Positions 11,733 to 24,415 of a stretch of DNA of 62,000 bases are shown here, in pieces. Each line of letters starts with the position of its first letter. Position 1 is the stretch's first letter. Under the pieces are notes generated by a model. It made no database searches. It had not been told where the DNA came from and saw only the letters and a program-made list of their open reading frames with translations. The stretch covers positions 1-62,000 of the forward strand of contig OX442316.1 of assembly GCA_949358305.1 (NCBI GenBank). The letters are read 5' to 3'. A program made the translations under genes and the position numbers. This DNA is from Strigamia acuminata (taxonomy: Eukaryota; Arthropoda; Chilopoda; Geophilomorpha; Linotaeniidae).

Positions 11733-12708
11733 TCACTTTTTCTTTCCGGCGCTCGACTTTCCCTTTCCTTTCCTCTTTCTCTTGCTCCTTGCCCGTTTCT
11801 CTTTCTCCTTCCTCGCCAGTTTCTTTTCTTCGTCTTCGTCCTCATCACTTTCCGCATCGTCCTCAAATTCAGAGTTTCTGTAATCTTCGTCGTCGTCTTC
11901 TTTTTCCTCTTCACACCTTTCGCCTGTTTCACGCTCTTCTTCCCGGCGTCTCTTTTCTTCACACCCGTCGTTCTCGGGCTCGTCGACGACAACAAACCTC
12001 TCCTTCATCAGCACCTCATCACCGAACGAGAAATCTTTATTCTGCAAATAAAACGGGAAAATCAATATCTGAAAAGTGTCGACGTAGACGCGCGCGGTAG
12101 ATTCACTCACCAACATGTCGTTCCATTGGTTTAACATCCCCAGCATCCGGAGTAAGTGGGTCTTGATGTCGGGATCGTCCCAATACTAAAAAAAAATAAA
12201 AAATAAAAAAAATATATACATAAATAAATAAATAAAAATAAAAATAAAAATAAAAATATATATACTTGTTCCGCCTGAACCTGAGCCCGTATCGTAAAGA
12301 GCAGGATAGTAAGCGAATGGATGGAGAACCGCATGCTCCCGTCGCGAAAGATTTTCATTTCGTGGCTAGCGTCCCAATAGTTGGGATCGTTGTTGGGTTC
12401 GCTGCCCCCTTCCGCAACGGGAACCACCCTCGATCGCAACACCCGTTCCTCTTCCTGCGCATCGCCTCGTTGAAAAGATGATGAACGTGACGCCGAATCA
12501 CCGTCGTTGTCGTCGTCGTCGTCGTCGTCGTTGTCTCCGACGCGCTCTCCCTCTCCCTCTCCCATCCCCGGTGCCCATGCAGTGCGATATCTGTGTTTGA
12601 CCAACCAGTGGTCCTCTAGTCGGTCAACCACAGGCCTCGCAATGCAGAATGGGCACCGTTTCAGGGCCTTGTGCATTTTTTTCAACTTCTAGGAAACAGA
12701 GGAAAAAA

Positions 12709-12739
<31 letters not shown>

Positions 12740-13733
12740 AACGAATCGACTAATTGATTAAATACCCACCGGCAACAGGAGATCGGGTCTACGCGAATAG
12801 TCCCGCAGATGCTTCCTAACTCTCTTGGAGATTTCATCCTCGCGCTTAACTGCGTCTAGGTGGTGATGTTGGCGCCAATGGCGGTACGCGTCCTCGCTAA
12901 AACGCCCGTATTTCGACACCCCTAAGGTACGCGGGAGAGGAAAGGAAAAAAAAAAAAATAAAAAAAAAAATAAAAATTAGACAAAAAATAAACAAACAAA
13001 TAAACAAATGTATGTTTCTCATTACCCGGTTGTTTGGCGCACAGAGCACAATAGAACGACTTCCCGCCCTCTGTCCGGAGTTTTTCTCCCTTCTTTCCTT
13101 TCCCTCCACCCTGGCGTCGTTGCCGTGTTGGCACCGCCCCCGTCTCCACCTCCCCCACCTTCCGGAGCACCCATTCCTGAAATTCTCCGAACCGTCGATC
13201 CAACTCCATCGAAAAGTTGGACGGAAGGTTGGACGGAAGCCCACTCGGTCCTGCCCTGCCAGACGGCACCACCGAGCCCTGGGATGCAGATGCCTTTCGT
13301 ATCTGAAAGAAATGGAAGGAACGATTGAACAAACGATCAAAGACAAATAGACCAGACAGGTTACCTTTTCCGTCGACCGCCGCGTGACTCGAGTCTCCGA
13401 CCTTTTCGACGCGGGTTCCCATGACGGTGATGCGGGCCGCTTCGACGCGGATCTTCGCGGCTTGGCGATGACACGCGCCAGTTGCTGTTCTTGCGGCGGC
13501 GGGGGGGCGATGGGCGCAGATGGTGGCACGGTGAAACACGGCGTCGACATAACCGGGCACGGCGCCGACACGACAGGACGTGGCATTGGTGTGAGGATCG
13601 GCAATTGCAGCCGTTCCAACCTCACGACGGGGCACATTAAAGGCATTTTGCCTAATGTCGCCGTTGGTTGAAGTGGTGGCGACCGCGGCGGTGACAGGTC
13701 TGGTGACGACGGGACCGTCACAACGCTTGGCAT
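11733..13733 (-). CDS. Double C2H2 zinc-finger protein, six exons
   Basis: Exons (minus strand) 13766-13365 (ATG at 13733), 13302-13026, 12921-12770, 12688-12266, 12185-12111 and 12041-11733 join in phase to 534 residues. The head is Pro/Ser-rich and ends in basic sequence. Finger 1 is split by an intron: C208 and C211 in FYCALC, H230 and H234/235 in YRHWRQHH. A charged helix follows, then finger 2: C278, C281 (RCPFC), H293 and H298. After an acidic Asp run comes an unrecognised helical domain with YWD motifs, then a Glu/Asp stretch and a basic Lys/Arg tail ending in GKKK. The gene at 40856-41404 has the same two fingers with the same intron positions. The sixth exon could start slightly upstream at another acceptor. 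Nucleic-acid binding is inferred. Confidence 0.74.
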
Positions 13734-13959
13734 CGTCCAAGTGCAACCTGATGTGCTGGGCAACGACTGGAGAAAAAAAAAAAATAAATAAATGAATAAA
13801 CGAACAAACAGACGGGCAAATAAATATACGATATTGCACGTCGAATCCAAGTTTGTGCGCGGGTCGGATTCATACGATCAATCCGCTCAATGCGCGCGCG
13901 GCAAATTAAATTTGCAGGTTAAATTATAGTGCGCGCGCGGGAATTATTAATTTACGTCA

Positions 13960-14010
13960 AATCAACGTGATCGCTTTTCAATTTCAAATTGGAACGCGAT
14001 CACGTTGATT
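13960..14010. promoter_or_regulatory. 51-bp near-perfect palindrome
   Basis: Arms AATCAACGTGATCGC (13960-13974) and its exact complement (13996-14010) flank an inner CAATTT/AAATTG palindrome with the same centre (13985). Only two base pairs of the whole dyad fail. It lies between the stop codon of the Glu-rich gene (14033) and the start of the double-finger gene (13733), both on the minus strand. It could be a dimer-protein binding site or a 3'-end stem-loop. Confidence 0.7.
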
Positions 14011-14032
14011 GTCAAAATAAAATGGTCAGTTA

Positions 14033-17000
14033 CTACGTTACCTCGAATACTTCCTTTTCCACCTTCTCAACGGTCTTCCGTTTCTTTTTCGCACCCCCTT
14101 TCCTCACACACGTCCTCTTCTTCGGTGCCGTCGCCGTCTCCTTCTCCTTTTCCTTCTCCTCCACTGCCTCTTCCACCGCCGTTTCCTTCCACGTCTCCTT
14201 CTCCTTTTCCAACTCCACCTCCATCTCCGGCCACACTATTCCCATCTCCTCCACTGTCTCTTCCACCACCGTCTCCTTCTCCTTCTCCGTCTCCGACACA
14301 GTCTCTTCCACCGCCTTCTCCTTCTCCGTCTCCGACACAGTCTCTTCCACCGCCTTCTCCTTCTCCGTCTCCGACACAGTCTCTTCCACCGCCATCTCTT
14401 TCTCCACCTCCTTCTCCGGCACAGTCTCTTCCACCGCCTTCTCCTTCTCCGTCTCCGACACAGTCTCTACCACCGCCTTCTCCTTCTCCGTCTCCGACAC
14501 AGTCTCTTCCACCACCGTCTCCTTCTCCACCTCCTTCCCTGACACAGTCTCTTCCACCGCCTTCTCCTTCTCCGTCTCCGACACAGTCTCTTCCACCGCC
14601 ATCTCCTTTTCCGTCTCCGACACAGTCTCTTCCGCCGCCCTCGCCTTCCCCACCTCCTCCACGATCTCATCCACAACCCCCCCCACAATCTCATCCGCCG
14701 TCCCATCCGTTTCTCTAAAAAAAAAAAATAAATAAATAAATTGTGAGACGTTGCGTGCAAGACCCGAAGAGCGCGTGGAACTCACGTTTGTGGCAGGCTC
14801 GATGACCACACGGAATGCCCCGTGCTTTGTGATAGGTCCAAGGCACCGTCGTCGTTGGGTCCGTCCTGGTAAGAAACGAGTAAATATAATTACAAATGTG
14901 TGCATAATTAAAAAATAAATAAATAAATAAATAAATAAATAAAAATGAAAAAAGGGGGCCAAAAAGACGCCCACAATTAAAATGACTAACTTGTACTAAA
15001 AAAAAGAAAAGGAAAAAATTAACCAATAAATGAATTAAATTTAAATAGACCCTGACATTAAATGTGTCGGTAAAGAGCACGCATTTGATGTGCGCGCCTA
15101 ACTCGAGATGACGCGCGTTGGTTGGTCGTTTTCACATTTCGTCTGCGCCGATCGTGTCGGAAACATGAGAGTCAAGAACACTCTTGTAAACTCGACTTTG
15201 ATTCTTTAGCCTACCGTTGCAGTTGCGGGTTCATGGTCCGGTGCCCCGGAAGACGCGATGCATTGTGCGACTCGAAACAAGACGTTCGACATGACTTCGG
15301 ACGCGGCCTGACAGGAAACAAGCAAATGTGAATATTCAAACGGATTGAAAAGAAAAAGAAACAAAACAGAAAAAAAAATGCATATACTGTATACAGTATA
15401 TCTGTGATTACTCTGCGGGTCTTTGATAGCGCGCGGACTTGTTTTAAGGCGTGGGGATGAATGCGGATTTTGTGAATAACGTGTGGGTCCCGTATAGCGC
15501 ATGGGGCCGATTGTTACGTTTCCGAAACATGATCGTCGTTACGCGCGGGACCAATAGTCAAGTCTCCGAAGATATTGTTAAAAAATTGACGAAATGTTGT
15601 TGAAAATTGACGAATTTTGATGGAAATTGACTAAATTTTGACCAAATTTGACAAAAAAATTGGTTAATTTTGTTAAATATTGACGAATTTCGTAATCTTA
15701 TAATTTTTCATGTTTGTTTGAATTGAAGCGCAGGTCTTTAATAACGCACGGGACCATTTATTTTTAAATAGCGCACGGGTGCGCTATTTACAGATAAACG
15801 GTATCCTCGATTTGTACACGTGTCTTCGGTGGGACAATTTTAGTTCACGAATAACGCGCGCGGGCCTCTGATCGTACACATGAGAAAATTTGTCCCCAGA
15901 TAGCGTGTGGATGCACTATTTGGAGATATACGGTGTATAATTTCTATTTTTCTAATTCTAATTCACTCACCGTCCCTGCATCTCCAACGATGGCCTCCAT
16001 TATTGCCCGCCTCTCTATCAGCCTATCCACCCGCCTCTCCACCACCCTCTCCACCACCCTCTCCACCAGCCTTTCGTGGTACAACACCACCCTGGACTCG
16101 GAGGGTTGAGACTCGCTGAATTCCGTGTCTTGGGATTCCTCCAGCATCGGCTCTGTTGGTTGCGATTGCGAGTCGTCCAGAATCGACTCCACTGGACGTC
16201 GTCGAGATGTGTCCATTGTGGCCTGATTAAAAACGAGCAAATATAATAAATAAAAAAATAAAAATAAAAACAAAAAATAAAAATAAAAATAAAAAAATGA
16301 ATAAAAATAGAAAAAGAAAAAGAAAAATCAATTAAAAGAAAAAAAAAAATGGGGGGGGGGATGGGGGGGGGGGGGGAGGGAAGGGAGTGGACACGTAAAA
16401 CAAATTGAGACGCGGGGCGTCGAACGACAAAAAATTGGACGCGCGTGTTCGCGTATTTTCGCGCGCACAAACATGGGAAGAATGGGTCACAATTGCGTCG
16501 ATCGCGCCAGAACCAGCAACGAAAGCTTATCCTCGCAAAATTAATTTTGATTATGGGCCAATTCTTTCACTCACCGCCGTCGACGCTTCCACAGTGACCA
16601 ACCTCTCGTCCACGTGCGGTTCCGTGTCCTGGAACGATACGAATGTGTATGAATAAATCAGCGTTTAAAAAATAAATAAATAAAATAAAATAAAACAAAG
16701 AAAGTTTAGAAAAATGGAAAATAGCGGGTCCGTACCCCGGACCGTGCCCATTTCCACGCGGATATTAGAATTTATTCCTATCCCGACGTGGCCCCTCTCC
16801 ACGGATCTCAGATTTAATTGTCGGAAGAAAAATTTGATCACTACTTTGCAATTGGCATTCGATGCTGTTAAATGGTTGGAGAATCGGGACCGTTTGTCAT
16901 TGCTTAAAATTGGCACAGATAAGAGATCGCGCATAAATGGGACAAAAAAATTAAATTTAAAAAAATGAAATTTTTACACGTGATATGAATCAATTTTTAA

Positions 17001-17702
17001 TGTCCGCGCGGAAATAAATAAATTATTTTCTATTTTTATTTCGCGAATTAGGCAGAAATATTTATTTATTTATGTGTTTGTTTATCTATTTTTCATCAAT
17101 AATAATAATAATAATAATATTGTTAATCGTGAGACAATTTTTCCACTCACCGTCATCGTGGTTGCAACTTCGGTTGACCCCTCCTCGGTTTCTAATTTTT
17201 CATTTTCCATCTTCCCACCTTCCGTCTCTTTGTTTGCGTCGGATGTCTGTAAGGGAGAGAAAATAAAAAATAAAAATAAAAATAAAAACATTTTTCGTTT
17301 GTGTCGGCATATTCCGCTCTAAACGCGCGATTTGAAAACGACCACAAATCCGTGCTCGACGACGGTGCGTGGCAACGAGTGGACCAATACGGTATACACG
17401 TGTGCATATGAATCGATGAATCGTGTATAAATCAATAAATAAAAAATGTATACATTCGTCTAATTTTAATAAACCTCGTTCGCCGTCGATCGGGTAAAAA
17501 TCATCCACGTTACACCGCAAACGCTCACTCACGTACACTCCCGCGACCAAACACAAAAATCCATGCGCGTTGTTCGACGACCACATGTGTGCACACGTAC
17601 GACCACGGACGCGATTCATTGACAAAAATATCGCAAAAATTCGTAAAAGCCGCCCAAATTTACCTGCGGAGACGCGACCGAGCATAAACTTCCCGCTTCC
17701 AT
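14033..17702 (-). CDS. Glu-rich 13-residue-repeat protein, seven exons
   Basis: Exons (minus strand) 17702-17664, 17246-17151, 16628-16575, 16222-15971, 15307-15215, 14865-14786 and 14714-14033 give 431 residues. The first five are whole numbers of codons joined at phase 0, and six of seven have strong donors or acceptors. The N-terminal exons are short and acidic/Thr-rich. Exon 4 has a helix of repeated ERVVERVVERRV. The last exon contains about ten 13-residue units close to ETVSETEKEKAVE, then a Lys-rich tail. All of it is low-complexity helix or coiled coil with no enzymatic motif. The first ATG has no acceptor next to it. An extra exon between 17250 and 17660 is possible. I do not recognise the family. 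The phase pattern is the main evidence that these small pieces are one gene. Confidence 0.68.
14270..14640 (-). repeat. 39-bp coding minisatellite
   Basis: Tandem units with TCTCTTCCACCGCC and CTTCTCCGTCTCCGACACAG on the plus strand encode the 13-residue Glu-rich repeats of the overlapping gene. Several units are identical, so copy number probably varies. Confidence 0.88.
15382..15401. promoter_or_regulatory. 20-bp perfect palindrome
   Basis: ATATACTGTATACAGTATAT is fully self-complementary. It lies in the long intron between exons 4 and 5 of the Glu-rich gene and could be a protein-binding dyad or a chance AT palindrome. Confidence 0.5.
15430..15960. repeat. Intron block of AT-rich TTGACGAATTT repeats and GCGC dyads
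   Basis: Degenerate repeats of TTGACGAATTTTG fill about 15575-15700. Five or six copies of an ATAGCGCACGGG-like element flank them (near 15427, 15497, 15740, 15769, 15850 and 15900). One of these forms the inverted repeat AAATAGCGCACGGGTGCGCT plus ATTT at 15767-15790. All of it falls within one intron of the Glu-rich gene. It could be regulatory or the remains of an older element. Confidence 0.5.
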
Positions 17703-18067
17703 TTCCAGTTCATGTATGCTCGCTACCAGTTTGTTGACGCGACACCTGTTGGCGATTCCGCGAATGATTTTGATTCAAAGTCTCCGATTTACACCCGTTT
17801 TTAAGAGCTACGATGTTTTGGTTTTGGAGTCGGCTATGTGATCGTTTTTTAATTAAAAACGAAACAATTTTGGGTCAGACGATAATATTTTGGGCTCCGT
17901 TATAATTTCGAGCGCGCGATCGTGAGCGGGGTGCTGTGATGCCCACTTCACTCCAGTCGCGTTTAAACAAACCAACAAGTTCGGGTTTCTGTCCCCTTTA
18001 CTCATTTGTTTATTTTGGAGTTTTTATCGTGGGTCAAAAACGTTGACCAGAGGCGACGTCACATGTA

Positions 18068-18125
18068 CAAAAGGGCAATAAAAGTACAAGTTTACTCGAA
18101 TGGAGAAAACATTGCGTATATATAA

Positions 18126-18163
<38 letters not shown>

Positions 18164-18406
18164 TTATTTATTTACTGTCTACGCGCGGCCACATAAATAA
18201 ATTCAATGGGAACCCCGTGGAATCGTGTCAGCCCTGGCAAAAGGGCAATAAAAGTACAAGTTTACTCGAATGGAGAGAACATTGCGTATATATAATATAT
18301 ATTATATATGTATTTATTTATTTATTTATTTATCTATTTATTCATTTATTTACTATCTACGCGCGGCCACGTAAATAAATTCAATGGGAACCCCGTGGAA
18401 TCGTGT
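18068..18406. repeat. 170-bp tandem duplication
   Basis: Two adjacent copies begin with AAAGGGCAATAAAAGTACAA and run through a (TA)n/(TTTA)n tract to CCCCGTGGAATCGTGT (about 18068-18228 and 18239-18406). They differ mainly in microsatellite length and a few substitutions, so the duplication is recent. No coding content. Confidence 0.85.
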
Positions 18407-18440
18407 GTTGCATTCACGCCCAATAGATGGCGTTGTTTGT

Positions 18441-18488
<48 letters not shown>

Positions 18489-18489
18489 T

Positions 18490-20245
18490 CTATTTTAATA
18501 ATGCAGGTGTAACATCCGGTTGGTCCGGCGTGCGACGAGAGACTGGGCGGTGTTTAAGTTTGACTGTTTATTATCGACGAATAGAGTAAACAATAAGTAA
18601 ATTCTTCAAAGACGAAGAACATCGGGAGAAGTGGGTAACACTAAAACTCGATTGAAACGGGCAAAAAACGGTAGAGAGGCGCTAATAAATCCGTTTGAGT
18701 GACATCGGGTCGTGAAAACGACCTAACTAGCTTCGATTAACTGATAGGAACTAATGGACATTTATTCGAATCGATAGTCTAAACGGGCACAAACTGTCTA
18801 AAAGCGATGTTGACGGGAGCAGTTCGGGACGGGAATTGATAAAACCCGAAAACAGAGAAGATTCGCAACGAAAGCAATGGCCGCCGTTGGAAACGACGAG
18901 AAATAAGCGTCAGCGGATGGAGACAAATAACATAACGCGAGACGTCTAAACCAAGCAGGAAGGTAAGAAGAACGTGCGAGCTTTGCTTTAAATTTTTGCA
19001 AACATTAGTATCTCCAGCAGAGATTCGACGGGCGCGTATAACCGTGCGGAGGAGTGAGTGAGCCGGGTCGCGCGAGTCGACAAACTAGGACGGAGCCCGG
19101 GAGGAAAAAAAGCCGCGAAAACAAGCACAACAGGTGAGTAAAATTCGGATGCCTGAGTTCAAATAAATCCCGAGGAAATAAACTGAAGAGTGTACATTTT
19201 TTCTAGGACATTAGCGCGGGTCCATCGGGAAGAGAATAGGACGCACCACGGTCCTCTCACGATTATATTGGAAATAGAAAGGGACAACGAGGACGCATTT
19301 GTCGACAACGAAGCGACAGAGAGTGGAAAATAGGAAAGGAAGGGCAATTAGATGAGTTCTTTTCACGTCACATACTTCTGACAGCGTATTAAAAACAGAT
19401 CGTTCTCATTTTTGCAGGAAACACGATGTGCAGACGGTTTGCTACGTGTCATTCTCGGTTGCTCGCGACAGATGTCACACGGAGTCCTCGCGTCGTTCTC
19501 GCGTGTTGACACACACACATACATACTCGCGCGCGCATACATATAAGGCCACTCGAATTGGTGTTACGGAATCTGGAGGAAATTCAACGAATTTGCGTGC
19601 ATCGTTTTTCGCACAACATTGCTGAAGGACCGTTCATCCATCGAAACTACCGGTGCATGTAGAAAAAAACTGATTTATGACTTTATTTCTATTTTTCATA
19701 CAGGTTAACGATGTTAAACCGAGTGAAATAGTGCGGATCGAATCTTTTTAATACGAGTTGATTTATTTGGTTTGAACGAATTGAATTAATTTATCTTGAA
19801 TTTCAGGTGGAAGAAAAACAAGTGACCGACTAGATATAAAATCGAGTGTTTCGCGACACCTGGAACGAAACGAGTTGTTGGATGGGTGAAATATAATCAG
19901 AAAATGTATAAATATTTGAATTTTAACCAGACGTTTTATGATTGCAGGATTTTGTTAAACTGATTGATTGATTGATTGATTGATTGATTAATTGCAACCT
20001 AGACGTGGCGTGTTGCCTCCTAGTGGACGATGGTATCAGCTCCTGGTGCGTCAACGAGAAGGACGTGCAGTCTGTGTCTCCTCTACGACGACACCGAGTC
20101 TGGTCGCTCGAAATGCTCCGTTGCGATGCCGGGCAATGGGCCGCTCAGCACGTACACGCTCGTCGACGGCGCGCGTCCCATCGCTGCGGACCCGGGGTGC
20201 TGCAAGGAGAAGACAGGCAGACGGATAGATGGAATTAATAATTAA
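18490..20245 (+). other. Possible spliced transcript with small Cys-rich ORF
   Basis: A strong donor (GTGAGTAAAA at 19135) is followed by good acceptors at 19419, 19704, 19808, 19948 and 19999 without long ORFs. After the last acceptor, which follows a (TTGA)n tract, ATG at 20030 opens a 71-codon ORF to 20245 with CSLC and CC motifs. This could be a gene with 5' non-coding exons, or only splice-like sequence. The stretch 18490-19130 shows nothing else I can name. Confidence 0.28.
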
Positions 20246-23200
20246 ATTGAAAATTTGATTCAACTTTTGGGGTGACTAAAACTCAAAGACAAAGTTTGTA
20301 ATTTACTCGCATCGAAAGATAAATTAGTTGTCGTTGTTGTTGTTGTTGTTGTTTTTTTTTTCAAAATACAATTTATTAATAAAATATTACACGATGATTG
20401 TTCCACATTGATTATTTGTTGATTATTTGTTTTACAATTACACTTTCAATTCTCGGTGAGCAGTTCTTTGCGTTCCGACGCGTCGCTATCGAGATTGATG
20501 TCGGGTCTCGTTCGATTGGCTGCGTTCAAATCAATCAAAACTGTGAACACAGGGCCAACGCAAATCGCGAAATCCACACGCCCATCAATCAATCAACCAC
20601 GGAGTTTAAATAAATGAATAAACAAATAATTTAATAAATGAACAATGCCGACACTGCGGAAGCATGTTTCCGAACGTTTCGGTGCCGACGCGCATTCGTG
20701 AGTAAAGCGCATGTCGACTTACCGGCGAGATCGCGTCACCCGTTAATAGTACGCGCGTTTGAACGCGGCCTAGTGCGCGACGAGGCGCGCAATGCGGGGT
20801 AGAAGAGCGGGCATCGTTTCCACCGCGTATTACGACATTTACGGGGGCGGGTCGCAGGGATAAATTAACACGAGTCGAATCGAATCGAATCAACCCGACA
20901 GGAGCTTTTTTTTGGAACAATGTGTCGGGGCTGCCGGCGCTCGTCCGTCGACACCAGCTGCCCCTATTTGCCGCGAATGCGACCCTTTGCACGACCCTTT
21001 GTACCGTGCAAACCGGCACTGGTTTGGCCGATGACAACACAGGATAGATTAAAAGTGATGAGACAAATCCACCACCGGAACCCTCCGAATATCCGCGAGG
21101 ACCCGGAACGGTCTGAAACCGTTTGTTTGTTTGTCTGTTTGTTTGCAAATCCATCGAACGTAGTGACGAAAACTCACTTCTCCTACGCTGGCGCGTCGAG
21201 TACAATGGGGTGAAAATAAAATCGTAAACCAATAGAGGCGTTCGTGGCCTCGTTTCGTGCAACACTTGTCACCGATTTCTATTCTTTTATTTAACTCGAC
21301 ACGATCGTTTGCGCGCGGGATTTGACGCCCGTTCGCGTAATCCGCGTCCTTTAATGGACGCCAAAAATGTTTGTTGCGACGGTAGCGCGTTCTGGCGGCA
21401 ATTTAGCGCAATGAAGCGCGATCACGGCGGACCAGAGAGAGAGAGAAAGAGAAATCGACACGACTCGACGGGAACTTATTTTTGGAACAAATTTATTGGG
21501 GGCTGCCGTCACCAGCTGCCCCGTATGCCCGTATGCCGATGCAATAGAGAAAACACTTTTTACAACGCATAAATGACATCTACTCCACCACGAACACCCC
21601 GAGGGTATTGAGACACGAAAAGGACGAAACAGGTCCGTTTAAGCGCTCAGCGCTTGATGGCTCCTTGTTCGAAACAAGTGTGTCTGGTCTGGGTTTGAAA
21701 ATGTCCGCAGAGTCGGTCGAATCCAACGACAACAACTGCGTCGCCGGGGATGGTGCGAGGCGTCCGGAAGCCAGTTCTAAAATGTAAAATGTAATTTATT
21801 TTCAATTTTTTTGTTGGGATCGACCCCAACGAAGATAATCTCATTAAACAATGGAGCACGAACCGCGAAACTGATCCCATGGTCGGGAAATCGAACTCCA
21901 GTCGTCCGCCCATCGTCGATCGCCAGGTATCTTTAAGCGATAAACATGTCGCGCCTCGAGAGTTCGTGGATCTGATCTGATCTGACTTAATCTGACCTGG
22001 ATCGAACCCGAATTTGAATCTTAATTTTACGTATTTTTTAGCGTTTCAACATTACGTCAGTTTCCTTTTATTAAACAATTATACTTTTAATTTTCGTCGA
22101 TAGTTATTTGCATTCCGACGCGTTGCTATCGAATTTGACGTCGGGTCTCGGTCGACTGGCTGCGTTCAAGTCAGAATTGCGAACACGGGACCAATACACA
22201 GGCCGCCGTAACGCTAAAAATGAGTGGACCTTTCCGCAATTTGCACACCACGAGGTCTGAATAGATGAATTAATAAATAAGTAAACGAATAAACAAATAA
22301 ATAAACAATGCCGACGCCGTAGAAACGTGTAGAAGCTTGTTTCTGGACGTTTCAGTGCCGGTGCGCATCCGTGAGTAAAGTGTGCGTCGATTTAGCGGCG
22401 TGATCGCGTCACCCTTAATTGTACGCGCGTTTAAATGCGATCTAATGCGCGATGAGGCGCGCAATACGGGGTAGAAGAGCGGGGCATTGTTTCCACCGCG
22501 TAGATCGCAGAGATAAATTAACACGATACGAATCGAATCGAATCAACTCGACAGGAGCTTTATTTGAAACAATGTGTCGGGGCTGCCGGCGCTCGTCGGC
22601 GCCAACTGCCCCTATTTGTCGCGAACGCGACCCTCCGACCATTCGCGTCTGGCCAGTGACGACGCAGAATAAAACGAGCGCAATCAAACCGATGCCGCAC
22701 ACCGGAACCCTCCGGATATCCGCGAGGGCCCGGAACGCTCGCTCTGAGAATGTTCGCAAAGTCCGGTCGAGCGCAATCTCAAAAACTCGCGTCGATTACA
22801 TGGTGCGAGACAACCGGAAAAGAAAAAAAAATATATAAAACGGCGGATTTTCCACAAAATCTTTGTTCCAGTAGGTCGCTGCGAGGATAATCTAATTATT
22901 GGTCGGAACACAAATCGCGGAACCGACTCCAAGATCAGGAAATTAAACTTTGATCGTTTTCCCTATTATGCACATTTTTTGTTCCGAGTGGCAATGTCCG
23001 GTACGCGCGCGTACGTCCCCTCCCTCTTTCTACCCGGACACCGAGACCCGGTGGACGATAGGTTGTGTGGACACTCGGATATTCGGGGTTCGGTCCTTTG
23101 CATTTATTCATAATGAAGACTCTTCTTACGTACAACTTAGCGTTATTTTTTTTCCCGCGTGTATTGTTTGCCGTCGACATGTTTAAAGTGCGTGCCGACT

Positions 23201-23732
23201 CGATCAGCGACCAAATAAGCGGAGTTGTAAACCCACGCCAAATTGAACGACTGCGGAAATATCGTCGCCAGTCCACGCATGCTCCACTTGATTACTTACT
23301 TACTCACCCACTCACTCGCTTTCTCTCGCTCTCACTCTCGCTCTCGCCCTCGCTCTCGTCGACACCACGTTGCAGTGAAGCACGAAGCTTCGTTTCAATT
23401 GTCGCCATTTTTAAATCGGGCTAGAGCCGGGCAAAGACAGTTTGCGTTTGCAGTTGCGTGTTTAGTTTCGTTTCGTTAAACGTGAGTGAGCGAGCGAGTG
23501 AACGAGCGAATGAGCCAAGTGTTTTGTGGTATCATTTGTCAATTATTCCCGCCCAATTATGCACGTATTGTATCCGTAAGCGCGCGCGCAGAAAAAATTT
23601 GTTTGTTTGGTTATTGTTGCTAACAGAAAATGAAGCTCAATTTAATAACCCATTTGTTTTTTTTTTTTTTGTTTTTTTTTTTTTCTTTTTCTTTTGATTT
23701 TATCTATCGCGTTTTTTTCTTTTTCAGAGACC

Positions 23733-24415
23733 ATGATGACAGGAACATGGAAGGTGAAAGGGGAAGGGGAGACATCGTCCATCTCGGCGCCCGTTCTCCG
23801 TGCGACGCGGACTAGAACCACATCGCCGTCGTCGACTGCCGCTATCGCGTCGGTACCGCTCGATCCCGCTTTGTCCAAGCGTCCAGGCAGGCAGAAAAGG
23901 AGTAAACTGACGCTGATCAAGAGGGTACGCGCCACGTCTTGGGTTTTATTTATTTGCTTATTCTCTTTTTTTTTTTTCTCCCTTTCCCTTTCCAGTCGCG
24001 AAGAGAGACATCATTGCCGCCGCCGTCTTCACCTTCGGTGCTGCGGGAAGAGAGATTGGCAACAAGGGTCGAGGCGGTGATAACAGAAAAAATGGAGAAT
24101 GTGGTGAAGAATGTGGTGAAGAATGTGGCGGAGAATGTGGCGGAGAATGTGGTGGAGAAGGTTATGGCGAAGCGAATGGAGAAGGTGTTGGCGGAGCAAC
24201 TGGACAAAGTGGTTGCGGAGCGAATGGAGAAAGCGGCGAGATGGCGGGAAAAGAAGACGAAGACGTTGTGCGTGTTGAAGTCGGTGGGGAAGAAGCTAGA
24301 GGCGGTGCAGGCGGAGGTGAAGGAAATGGAGATGGACATGGTGGACATGATGGAGGAGGAAGATGGCTGTGGTTACGAAGGACTCGATGATAACGGCGAT
24401 GAAAAGGAGTGGTAG
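23733..24415 (+). CDS. Coiled-coil protein, two exons
   Basis: Exons 23733-23924 and 23996-24415 join at phase 0 to 203 residues. The acceptor at 23727 lies just upstream of the ATG. The first exon is Ser/Thr/Arg-rich and ends in a basic patch (KRPGRQKR). The second starts with SRRE and a Pro/Ser segment, then forms a long amphipathic helix of near-repeats VVKNVAENVAENVVEKV, then MEKVLAEQLDKVVAERMEK, and ends in an acidic tail. Head, basic patch, intron position and coil match the genes at 8116-8677 and 29272-29863. AATAAA is at 24489. Function unknown; oligomerisation through the coil is likely. Confidence 0.7.

Noticed and set aside
15122-15331. Cys-rich plus-strand ORF
   Set aside because: It is antisense to a phase-matched exon (15307-15215) of the Glu-rich gene.
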